NCBI GenBank assembly: GCA_003439945.1
Contig: QVRM01001791.1
Span: 1-64,000, forward strand
Source of the DNA: Dermanyssus gallinae
Taxonomy: Eukaryota; Arthropoda; Arachnida; Mesostigmata; Dermanyssidae
Length of the DNA: 64,000 bases
Direction of reading: 5' to 3'
The notes beneath the pieces are model-generated. The model searched no databases. It was not told where the DNA came from and saw only the letters and a program-made list of their open reading frames with translations. Shown here piece after piece: positions 40,418-50,380 of this stretch; position 1 is the first letter of the stretch, and every line of letters begins with the position of its first letter. The position numbers and the translations under genes were made by a program.

Positions 40418-43400
40418 TTAGTCTACGACTATGTCCCGAGCAGAGAGTGGGTCCTGCTCGGGAGTGAACACTAGAGGCCTAGTGTTGAATCGCGATCTGC
40501 GGCGATCTTCCTGGCGACATTTTTCGCGCATAAGCCCGTCTAAGTATTGGGTCCCGGCGTGCCAGTCCGTTGTCGACATGAGCATGTTGGCCACGATGGT
40601 CGTGGTCGGGCTACCTTTGTGGACATAGGAGGAGCCCGTGCGGTAGGCCGCAAGGGCCTCGCAGTCCTCTACGGTGTGCGCCGCGTCGTCAGGTGCGCCT
40701 GTGGGGCAGAGAACGCAGATATCTGTATTCGCCTTGCCTATCCGGAAAAGGTACGACTGGAATTGTCCATGCCCTGTGAGCACTTGCACGGAGTGATATG
40801 TAAGTGCTCCTTTGAGCTTATACCAGGTTATGAGGTCTGTGATTAGGCTTCTTGTCCAGGCCCCTCTGGTATCCCCAGCTGGTGGGTTGAACCACGTGCC
40901 CGCCCATGTGACCAGGGAGTGCTCCCGTGCTTGGGTCCATGAAGTGTCGCCGTCCTTCCTGCGCTTGCTTCTTTCTTCAGCAAGTATGTCCCAAGGGATC
41001 TGGCAGGCGAGCGCCAACAAGACGTCCGTCGAGACAGTCCGGTAGGCCCGCGTGACCCTGATGGCCATCGCTCTTTGGGAGCTTTGTATCATGCGCCGTG
41101 CCTTTGCGGTCCGCAGCGCCATACCAGCCCATATGGGCGCGGCATACAGAGCGATGGCCTCTGCCACGGCCGCTAGGAGCAGCCGCTTGGCGTGCGTTGC
41201 GCCCCCTCGCGAGGAAGGATGCGTGCAAGGTTGGTGGAGACCTTCGCGACCTTCTGGATGATGCTCTGGATGTGTGGCAGGCCGGTGAGACCTGTGTCCA
41301 GCGTTACGCCTAAGTACTTTGCCTCCCGTTTGATAGTCAGGCGGTGTCCTGCAAGTTCTAACGATGCTTGCCTAGTACGACGGCGGCCGGTTAGGTAGAT
41401 AACCTCGGTCTTCTGGGGGCCAGCTCCAGGTAATTGTCGACCATCCACTTCTCTATTCTGAAAAGAGCCGTGTTCGCTCGCGCCTCGAGCACCGCCTCCG
41501 TTTTCGCGGTGACCACCAGCGCCAGATCGTCGGCGTAGGCGATTATGTCCACCCCGTCAGACAGGTCGTCTAACCGCAGGACTCCGTCGTATGCTATATT
41601 CCAGACGATCGGCCCGAGCACTGAGCCCTGCGGGACGCCCGCCGTGACAGGGTGGACCTAACCGTTGGCCGAAAGTGAACGCGCGTCAAGATACGAGGAA
41701 ATAATCCGTCGCATGTAGGGGGATATGCCTCTCTGTTCAAGGGTGTCCGTTATTACTTGCCAATTCGCTGTATTAAACGCGTTTTGCACGTCCAGCAGGA
41801 TAAGTAAAACGTAATTGCGTGTCCTAAGTGTCCGTTGTTGTTCTGTGTAGGCTACCTGGAGCACTCGTTCGACGGCATCGAGGGTCGATCGGCTCTTGCG
41901 AAAGCCGTATTGGTTGTCCGACAGAGCGGCTTTCTCCTCGATCTCTTTGTTCAGGCGTCTGACCAGCACATTCTCAAAGAGTTTGCTGATTGTGTTGAGT
42001 AGGCATATGGGGCGGTGGGTCGAAGATGATCCTGCTGCTGCGTTCGGTTTCGGTATAAGAGTCAGGTGAGCGCGCTTCCACTGGGATGGAAAACGACCGT
42101 CCTGAAGTAAACGTGTAAAAAGCCGAGCGAGAGTTTCTGGATGGTTCCGCGCCAAGATTTGTATGACCCCTGTGGGAACCCCGTTCGGCCCAGGTGCCTT
42201 TCCAGTTGCGAGGCGTTCCGCGGCATGTGCCACTTCCTCGGAGTTCACTTCCGAGATCTGGTCAAGGTCTACCTCGATGTTGACGGGGGGGGCAGGCTGG
42301 CTGCCGGGGGAAGAGGGCGGTGACTAGGTTTCGTACTTGCTCTGTGGGGAGCGGTGGGGGCGGCTTACGGAGCTTTCCCATCACCGTGCGGTACGGAATG
42401 CCCCAGACGTCTGACTCCACTGACTCAACCAGCGCTTTGTAGGACTCGGCCTTCGCTCTGCCTATTAGCCGTCGCAGACGCAACCGCTTGGTGCGGTACA
42501 GCTGTTGTAGTTGATCAGCGCGGTTGACCGCTTTAGCTAGCTGGCGGTTATCTTGTCCTCGTCGACGGCGTTTCGCCAACCACGACCGCGCCCGAGTCAT
42601 GATGCGGTTTGCGCGCACGCAGGCTGCGCGGGCGGTCCCGATTTCTGGGCTCCACCAGTGTTTAGCGGAGGCTCTCCTTGGACCTCCTTGTCTGGCCGGA
42701 CCGCCGGCCGCATGACATGCCATTGTAATGATCGCTGTTAGATCGTTCTCGTCGAGCGGCGTATCGCCGAGGCGAGTGAGCCGTCTTAAAAGTGTCTACC
42801 AATAGTTCCTTATTGATGTGTCGCATTCGCCAGTATCGGCGGTCCGGCAGACGCGGGTAATGTCTATTTTGCGGCATTATCTGAAAGGTGATGTAGCGGT
42901 GGTCGCTGAGACTCTCCTCCGCCTCCTGTACCTCCCAGTCCTGGATGTTGGCTATCGCAGCCGAGTCCGCTAGCGTCAGATCAAGGAAAGATAGCTGGCC
43001 GCGACGCGCAAACGTGGGCACGTCGCTGTTATTGGCAAGTGCCAAGCCCCGGCCCGACAGCCAGTCCAGTAGGATCTGTCCTCGGTCCGTGTTGCGGCGA
43101 CTGCCCCACGCGACGTGTAGTGCGTTAAAGTCGCCTGCGACTATCAATGAATGGCCAGGGTAGCGATGAGTGTCAATCGATGCGCTTATGTCGTCTAAAA
43201 ACTTGTTAAACTCTTCTACCGTCCTGTTTGGGGAGAAGTAGCAACTGTATATTACACAGTTAAGATCTGGCAGATAAGCCCATGAGAATCCGTTCCCCTG
43301 GTCGTGGCCCGTGATGGACAGTGCGGCCTCCTGTCCAGTCCACCAGATAGCAGCGTCGCAGGAATTGTCTGTCCATGCGTTGGTTAAGTTCTTCCAGAGA

Positions 43401-43525
43401 GCGACATTTGGCTCTGAAATAATGCAGAGGGCGATGCGATGTTGTACAACGTACGACTCCAGCAGGTCATGCGCGGCTCTGCAGCGGTTAAGATTTATTT
43501 GCAGAATCTTGATCATTTTTGTCAT
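40418..43525 (-). pseudogene. ORF2 of F: APE, RT and C-terminal zinc region
   Basis: APE (43525-42662): INLNRCRAAHDLLESY, IISEPN, YSCYFSPNRTVEEF, VAGDFNALHVAWGS, LSDHRY. RT: GKAPGPNGVPTGVIQI, YGFRKSRSTLDAV, ILLDVQNAFNTANW (catalytic D), TAGVPQGSVLGP, DIIAYADDLALVV (DD intact), YLGVTLDTGLTGLPHI. Tail: LTGHGQFQSYLFRIG, then C ... C ... HTVEDC. One TAG lies at 41658-41660 and four frame changes are needed to follow it. It starts inside the end of ORF1. Confidence 0.85.
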
Positions 43526-45405
43526 GAGAAGACACTGCGCCTACATAGTGCCAGTCGGCGCCGCCGTCATCCGCCGGCTGGGTGACGGTCTTATGACGAG
43601 AGCGTCGCTCGCTTAGCGGGGCTGGCGTAGGTAGTGTTTCTGTGGATTGTGCGGCCTCTGCCGATGCTGGTAGTCCGTCGACTGGAGCTGCGTGTTTTGG
43701 CCGGTCTTTATCCGTTCGCTCTCGCAACTCCAGTAGATTTGTCCTGTATGCTGGGCATGCCATACTGTCCGCTCGATGACCCGGGACCTCGCACACTATG
43801 CAGTGGGAGGTCTCGGCCGTGCAAGCCGCGACGGCATGTTCCGGTGATCCGCATCGGCGGCAGAGGCGTCTAGTCACCTTCTGAGCCTTGCAGAAAGCGG
43901 CAGTGTGGCCCGGTCTCTGGCACTTAAAGCATAATGGGAGGCGCGCCCAGACCTCAGGCTTGCAAGCGCTGCCCGCAATCATGACGCGACTGGAGCCATT
44001 TGGCCTGAGCAGTAGCAACTCTGACCACCGAGTACCAGCGTGTGCCTGCGCGTCCCTGACGCGGCTCGCTTGCCGTGATCGGGATTCCTTCGGGGACAGC
44101 AAGAAGCCGTTGCAGCTCCGTCTAGATTCTCTTTGAGTTACAGAGGGGGTTGATGCCCCAGAGAGCCACTTCTCGCAAGGGCCCACCTGTCCGGCTGTCT
44201 GCCTGGTGGCAGTGCTTATGTCTTGAGCCAGCTGTGCCCCAAGACCCGGCACAATCTCTCGTAGACGTATTATTACGTCACCGTCACTGTTTTTGACCAG
44301 ACCGCTGAATGCTGACTCTAGTTGTTTGTTGTCGGCTAAATGTGCCCTGAGAGTCTGCACGGTTTCGGCAAATGTTCGTCCTTCTCCCACCCTGACTCTG
44401 ACCGATGTCTGCCCGGTCAGGGCAGGGGGGGGGGGGGAGAGGAGAGGACCGCCTGCGACCTAGTTGGTGGAGCCGTGGTGGGTTCCTTGTGACATATTTC
44501 GAGAACTCCGCCATGGACGGACTGGGTGACTATTGCTGCCAGAATTCTGTGCATGCGCTGCTCTCTCCACTGCCGGGCCACGTACAGAAGTGGAGCTTTC
44601 TGGGTAGCCGCACTGGGGGGCTGCAGCATGCGGTCGACGACGGAGCGAAGTACGGATATTGTGGTCTCGTCGTATGTTTTTTCGGGACCTACGATCCCCA
44701 CCACCAAGTACTGATCTTCGCCGCCCGCGTTGGAGTCCCCGTTAAGGGACTCCCAGGCTTGGGTAGTGCGCAACACGGCTGCAGTGCCGGGAGGCTGCGT
44801 GAGCAGCTTTGGCAGGGCAGGAAATTGTATAGATAGTTGCTTTATAATTGCCGACTCTGCCGTCGCTCCAGGAACAATCAGCAGACCCCTTAGTTGTCGA
44901 GAAGCAGTGATGCTCTCAGAGGTCAAAGGCAGTCGCTGGAGGGACTCTGCGGGCCAATAAAGCCCCGCCGGGCTCACGAAGTCGGTGGCGGTTGTCGCTG
45001 CCGAGATGCGGGGTTCAAAAACACCCGGGCTGCCTCGGGGTCAGCCGGGGCGCATCGTAGGCAGATGGCGAGAGGGTCTGAGGACTGAGGAGGCGATCTT
45101 GCCAGCATCTCGTCTCTTTCCCTCCGCATCGCCTCGAGCGAGCTCCGGAGTCCTTCCGCCTCTCCCTCCGCGTCTATCAAGGCATTTTTTAGTTCCGCTC
45201 GAAACGTATCAACTGTCGAGTCGACCTTGCGGAGCGCTAGATCAAGCCTCTCAGAGACCTCCTTAAGTTCGATCTTAGTGTTTTTCACCTTGCAAAGATC
45301 GATCACCTTCTTGACGTATCCTGCGAGAGTCGCGAACGCCTGGGCATAAGCCGTCTCCGCGTCGGCGCCTCTCTTGGGGTCTCTATCTCTGTCCGGAGAG
45401 CGGGA
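43488..45405 (-). pseudogene. ORF1 of F: coiled-coil and three-knuckle protein
   Basis: Three frames follow one another. First, a coiled coil (KVKNTKIELKEVSERLDLAL; EAEGLRSSLEAMRRERDEML). Second, a middle RRM-like part (LRGLLIVPGATAESAI; DQYLVVGIVGPEKTYD). Third, LRPNGSSRVMIAGSACKPEV with knuckles CFKCQRPGHTAAFC, CRRCGSPEHAVAAC and CIVCEVPGHRADSMAC. The second break is at a 13-G run (44425-44437). The last 38 bp overlap the start of ORF2 in another frame, typical of R1-type elements. The true start is obscured by the VNTR upstream. Confidence 0.7.
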
Positions 45406-45406
45406 T

Positions 45407-45463
45407 GATACAAGCAATATGCAAAGGAAACGCTGGGCGTTTCCTTTGCATATTGCTTGTATC
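45407..45463. repeat. 26-bp perfect inverted repeat, 5-nt loop
   Basis: Arms 45407-45432 (GATACAAGCAATATGCAAAG...) and 45438-45463 are perfect reverse complements separated by CTGGG. It sits between the ORF1 coil region and the G-rich VNTR of F. Confidence 0.95.
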
Positions 45464-45499
45464 GCGGGTCTTTGCCGCCACTCGCCATTCCCCCTTATA

Positions 45500-45812
45500 G
45501 AGGGGGGGGGGCGATAAGGGGGAGGGGCGGTAAGGAGGAGGGGAGCGACGAGGGGGAGGGGAGCGATGCAGGGGAGGGGAGCGGTGCGGGGGAGGGGAGC
45601 GATGCGGGGGAGGGGAGCGATGCGGGGGAGGGGCGATGCGGGGGAGGGGAACGATGCGGGGAGGGGCGATGCGGGGGAGGGGAGCGATGCGGGGGAGGGG
45701 AGCGATGCGGGGGAGGGGGCGATGAGGGGGAGGGGGCGATGAGGGGGAGGGGGGCGATGAGGGGGAGGGGGGCGATGAGGGGGAGGGGGGCGATGAGGGG
45801 GAGGGAGGAATG
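45500..45812. repeat. G-rich VNTR, unit about 17-18 bp
   Basis: About 17 units related to GCGATGCGGGGGAGGGGA; later units drift to GCGATGAGGGGGAGGGGG. Each unit has two G-runs of at least four, so the plus strand could form many G-quadruplexes; the F sense strand is C/T-rich. Proline- or glycine-rich frames across it are by-products. Confidence 0.95.
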
Positions 45813-45859
45813 TAGTGTCCGATGCTCGTCGCCGATGTGCCTGATGCACGTGCGATCAG

Positions 45860-45967
45860 CGCGCAGTGCACGTTTGATCAACGTGCAGTGCACATTTAAT
45901 TAACGCGCAGGGTGCGCACAATCAAAGCACAATGCGCGTGCAGTCAACTTGCAGTGCACGCTAAACG
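45860..45967. repeat. 22-bp tandem repeats, diverged
   Basis: Four to five units begin at 45860, 45882, 45904, 45926 and 45948, for example CGCGCAGTGCACGTTTGATCAA and CGTGCAGTGCACATTTAATTAA. They lie in the 5' region of F, upstream of the G-rich VNTR. Confidence 0.8.
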
Positions 45968-46308
45968 TATCCGAGCGATACGTGTAGCGCACGTGGCTCG
46001 CTTAGCGACGTCCACGTGGCGATCGTAATCCTTCGCGGCCGCCCAACCAGGTAAGACTTGCGGCAGGCCTCCCCTCCTGTACGTAGGGAAGGTGCCACTC
46101 GCTGCGCCGGCTGGGTCGCGGATCACCGAAAGTCACTTCAACAGTAGAAGAAACGAACATGTAGGGCACAGCACAACAAAGCACAACACATCGAACAAAA
46201 CAGACACTTGTGGGAGGCACCAAGCACTCTGCAAAACCACCAAAGTTCAGTAAACCAACACCGTCGAGAGTGGACGTCCGCTCTCAACGACGGTCAGCAC
46301 GGAACTAC

Positions 46309-47130
46309 GTAGCGCGAGCTGTACTGTTCTTCCTGCCTGAACTACCCGTCGGTTGCTTCTTCCAAGGTAGCTTAGACCCCCGTTGCTGTGTACCAGTGAC
46401 TACCTTGTTCACCGTCAATCGTTATTTTCGCACGGACACTTACTCTGCTTTCTTGACTGCATCATCCAGCGTCCTGAAAGTGTCTGCCTTGTGCAAAACC
46501 TGATCCTTTACGTGGTCGTCCTTGACATCGTTGATGAACTGTACTAGCAGTACTGTCGTTAGGAATTCCGTTGGCCATTCGCATGCTTCCGCGTTTCTTC
46601 GTAACCTGCGCGCGAAGTCTTAAATTTGTTCACCTTTTTCTTGCTGTAGAGCTTGGCATTCAACTGTCTTCACCCACTTTGATGTACCTCTAGTATAGAA
46701 TACGTCCAGGGCAGCCAGACGTTCTTCGTACGTTTTCTTTAATGGCTCATCTAGAATTATGTGGTCCCGTAGCTTTAGGTACACTGTGGATAAAAGGTGG
46801 TTGAGCAGCCCTAGAGCACGTTTGCTCTCAGGGTACTCGTTAAGCTCGATAAATTCACGAAAGCAACAGCTATATGTAGACCACGGCAGCTTTTGTTCAT
46901 GAATGTCTCAAAGTGCGGCAATGCTAGACCGTTTTCCATAATGCTTCCGTCTCTTTTCATCGTGGAATTCTTCTGAGCGATGTAGTTGCCGAATGAAGTA
47001 GTAGCAGAAGTTGTAGCAGTATCAGGCACGTCCTTCTGACGTAGCAGGTAAAGTTGTTGCCGTTTAAACTACGGCACCCTGCCGCTCTCGAAAGTAGAAG
47101 TAAGGCTTGAAGAAGTCGTCGTTCATTGCC
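46309..47130 (-). pseudogene. Gypsy 2: gag (upstream part)
   Basis: On the minus strand the frames give MKRDGSIMENGLALPHFETF, then FREFIELNEYPESKRALGLL, HIILDEPLKKTYEERLAALD and ALQQEKGEQI (one stop) DFARRLRRNAEACEWP, LVQFINDVKDDHVKDQVL and TFRTLDDAVKKAE, the capsid pattern of Gypsy gag. It continues across the F insertion into the knuckles at 40201. Confidence 0.65.
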
Positions 47131-47133
47131 GTT

Positions 47134-48413
47134 CTACTGGGTCTACATCCCCGGTTTAATCAGCGAAGCGACATCGTCATAATTGGTAGCATGGTCGTTA
47201 CAATATAAAGTAGTGATTTGGATAACTTGTGGCTATAGTGTACCGGCTTAGTCACCTGCTCTATTTGCAGAGTTCTTTCATCAAACACATAATCAAGCAT
47301 CTAGAAGCCCTTTCTCATTAGCCAGCTAGTGACACTATTCAGTGATAAAGCTAACAACCAGTCCTTAAAAATTTATGTCATGCCAGGGGGAACCGCCCAT
47401 GTCATTGCTTTGCTTAAACTTCCCAACAGTCAAAGTCCGATGGCTCGTCAACTAAATCTAAATAAATCCGCCGTTGGCAGAGTCCGGGTCCATAACAGCG
47501 GGGGCTACCATAAAGCAAGGACACGGACAGCTGATTCTTAACCTCACGTGACACCTTTTTACCACCGTTTTTATTAAGGCGAGCACTGCGGAGTGTGCAA
47601 ACGTATTGTAAATGATTAATAAATCATCACAATATAATATATATATATATATATATATGCATATATATGTATATATATAAGTCGGCTGCTAGCACTCACC
47701 CTGAGCGGTCGAATGCAAGCGTCGCTCTGTGGAAAACGGTGAAAAGTGAAAACCTGAGGTCCTAAATGGTCTGTTCAACGGCACTCGGGTAACCGCATCT
47801 AGTGAGAATCTTAGCACATACCTTAAACACCTCACAGGTACTGTGCAATACATAATTGCGTGTCAATTTGGATGTCAACTATGGCGCAAATTTCGAACAG
47901 CTGAGCCGGGACGTATACCTGCCTTTCTGCATGTGTCATCATTTCAACCGCTCGTACTTCGCACGCCAACTTTTTTTACAATCAATGCTTCAAACTATTC
48001 AGCGGTTTTAGAACATCGGCTGCTCTGTACGATTAGCGTGTTTACTTATAGTCTCTTCAAGTGCATATGTTGCATGATCACATAGGCAACACGTATGAGC
48101 ATGCTGACGTGCAGGTACCCAGCGCATACATATACTAACATAACTGCACGGGCGCACATGCTTATGTGCGCAGATGTAGCGCTACGCGTGCATATATCTG
48201 TATGTAAGCGCACGCATGCTTGGCGGAACGTGCTAGTATATGAGCAAACGTGATGACGTGATGAAGTGCGTATACGTAGAAACAACTTCTAAGCATAAAC
48301 ATATTAAAAACTATAAAAATAATAATATTTATTATAAAATATTTATTAAAAACAAATACAAAATAAAAAAATGATAAATAAAGAATAAACACAAGAAAGG
48401 AGGAGGAGGAGGT
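47134..48413. other. No gene recognised
   Basis: Contains a (TA)n tract at about 47633-47679 and an alternating purine-pyrimidine stretch near 48090-48250 (GCGCATACATA, GTGCGCAGATG and similar). It may include the 5' UTR of element E and Gypsy 2 leader sequence. No PBS or LTR identified. Confidence 0.4.
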
Positions 48414-50380
48414 ATGGACCCCTTTCAGGGTCCCAGGGACCCCGAGCGGCCAACTGAAATAAGTCAAAATGACGACAAGAAAGAAATATTGATAGATAAA
48501 GGAAAGACACAGACAAACGAGAGCGATGCATCAAAAGAGAACGAAACAATTCCACAGGAACACCCTAGCGGTAAAGCCCACAAAAACACAGGCATGAGAT
48601 TAGAAACTCATAAAGAGGTAGGAGACGACCCCAGCTTTTCCGAGAACAATAGGCGAAAGCGGACGATGGGTGGACCTCCTGAAGATCTACCACAGAAAGA
48701 GAGAGAGATAAAAAAAGATGAAGAACAGCAACGGAGTTGCAACTCAGCTAGGAAAGCATGAGCTAAAGGTAAGACTCAACTGGAGGACCCGGACACAGAA
48801 TATGAAGCGACGGAGAGCCTCTTGGAAATTCTAAGGCCGCTCACGCTAAGCCGCTAAAGGAAAACTTATTACTACTAAGGGGGCATTAAAGTTGCCATAA
48901 GCAGGCTTGAATGTAAAGCTGTACAGCTGCAAGCCGATGTCGAGGATAAGCTGGCGGTACAAGGAGGCGGTTGCGGAAATGCAAGGACGAACTAAATGCG
49001 GTCCAAGACAACCAATTCAAAGAGGCTGAGGAATGGCAGAAAAATACAACACAGACACATGAATAGATAGTAAAATAGAAAGCAAAAACAGAAGAACTAC
49101 AGGCCCAAATTGAGAAAGTAAGATCTACACGAACGTGCGCCAACAAGAAAAAGAAGACAAACATAGGGACCTACAGAAGGCAAGAGATATTGAGGAGAAA
49201 ATTGCAGCTTTGTCCTCCCTGAAAGAGACGGCCAGACTGGTGGCGGAAGGATTGCCGGAGGAACTCTTCAAGGCCACTCGTGTTATAAAAGACAGCATAA
49301 CAGCCGACAGGGAAACAAGGGCTATGTTTATTAGTATAGAAGGACTTAAACGCACTCAATAAGATAAGTAACCAATTCCCACTCGGCGGCTCCGTGACTC
49401 GGCTTCCGATTGGTGGAGTGGCGGTTCTGCGTAGCAGCGAGCAAATGAAACTAGTTGACGCGGGCCCGGAAGATGCAGAGGTACCCACTGCTGCATTAGC
49501 TAGCAGCAACACAAGACTACTTGTGATTGGTGTTAGAAGTACGAAGGATTCTCCGGAACAGTTCCTGTCAAACCTCAAGAAGGTCCTACGAAGAAGTAAT
49601 TTGGCAAGAAATAACACCACCGTGGGATTATACATCTCCCCAGACTGGGAGGGACAGTCAGAGCGCAACGGAAGTCTGCTGCCGGAAAACAGGAAAAAGG
49701 GCGGAACTTGTGGCAGACGAAAGGAGCCCGGCCGCGCCTATAGAAAGCAAATAACGAACGACTGAGTAATAGAGTTCCATTAGGATGAATGCAAAATAAG
49801 GCAGGTCCGAGAAAAACGTGATTAGAGATATTGCTCTTTATATTAATCAAAAAGCCGCTGGACTAAAGATCGGACCTGTAAATAAAAATAAAGATAGAGA
49901 TTTAATTCGGAAAATCCCGGAAAAAGAAATTGGAGGCGGCATGTCTTTTGCAAACGCTCTGAGACAGGGAACAGGAATGGAAGTAGACATTAGGGAAGCG
50001 ACGGGTCCTACTCAAATGTCTTGTAGGTGCGGGAAGGAGGGGCACATAGCAAAGGAAGCTAAGAAAACTGACTCCTCGTGCTACGTGTGCAATGAGAAAG
50101 ATTGCACAAACCGCGAACTATGACTTGCCCGCAGTACGCAAAACTACTTAAGGAAAGAAAACAAGCCGCAAAATCGGAGGCAGAAGAGAGGGAAGCCAAG
50201 GCCCGGGAATCAAGGGCGGAGCAAACGGAAAAGGAAGAGAAGAAAGCGGCCAGGGAACAGAGGAAGGAAGTTCAAAGAGACAAGCATACATCAGATGGCT
50301 GCTTACAAAAAGGCGCCAGAGGGGCGGCTTGTTTCCAACACCTAGAGAACAAAGGAACAAACTCTTCAGAACAACAATGA
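48414..50380 (+). pseudogene. ORF1 of E
   Basis: It starts MDPFQGPRDPERPTEI; the first part is charged and low-complexity. After several frame changes come a coil (MRQQEKEDKHRDLQKARDIE), an RRM-like middle (SNTRLLVIGVRSTKDSPEQF), a damaged knuckle pair CRCGKEGHIAKEA and CYVCNEKDCTN, and a basic helical end (EREAKARESRAEQTEKEEKK). It ends EQQ-stop, with the TGA at 50378-50380 overlapping the ORF2 ATG. Confidence 0.6.

Larger units (their letters stand above)
40202..46308 (-). mobile_element. R1-like LINE F, full length, inside Gypsy 2, 12-bp TSD
   Basis: GTAGCGCGAGCT lies at 40190-40201 and 46309-46320. Between them is a 6.1-kb minus-strand element with a poly(A) tail (T13 on the plus strand at 40202-40214), ORF2 (43525-40418), ORF1 (to 43488) and a repeat-rich 5' region. 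Joining the flanks across one repeat copy continues the Gypsy gag frame (STARAT into RGLVPIHCYRC). R1-clade signatures are the APE start LQINLNRCRAAHDLLE and the LTGHGQF tail. Confidence 0.9.

Noticed and set aside
45457..45903. Glycine- or proline-rich ORFs of over 130 codons on both strands
   Set aside because: They are by-products of the G-rich 17-18 bp VNTR; all frames are open because the unit lacks stops.
45860..45967. CRISPR-like array of 22-bp repeats
   Set aside because: Units are adjacent with no spacers and diverged; this is a simple tandem repeat in eukaryotic DNA.
48090..48250. Z-DNA-forming alternating purine-pyrimidine element
   Set aside because: The alternation is patchy and there is no other evidence of function.
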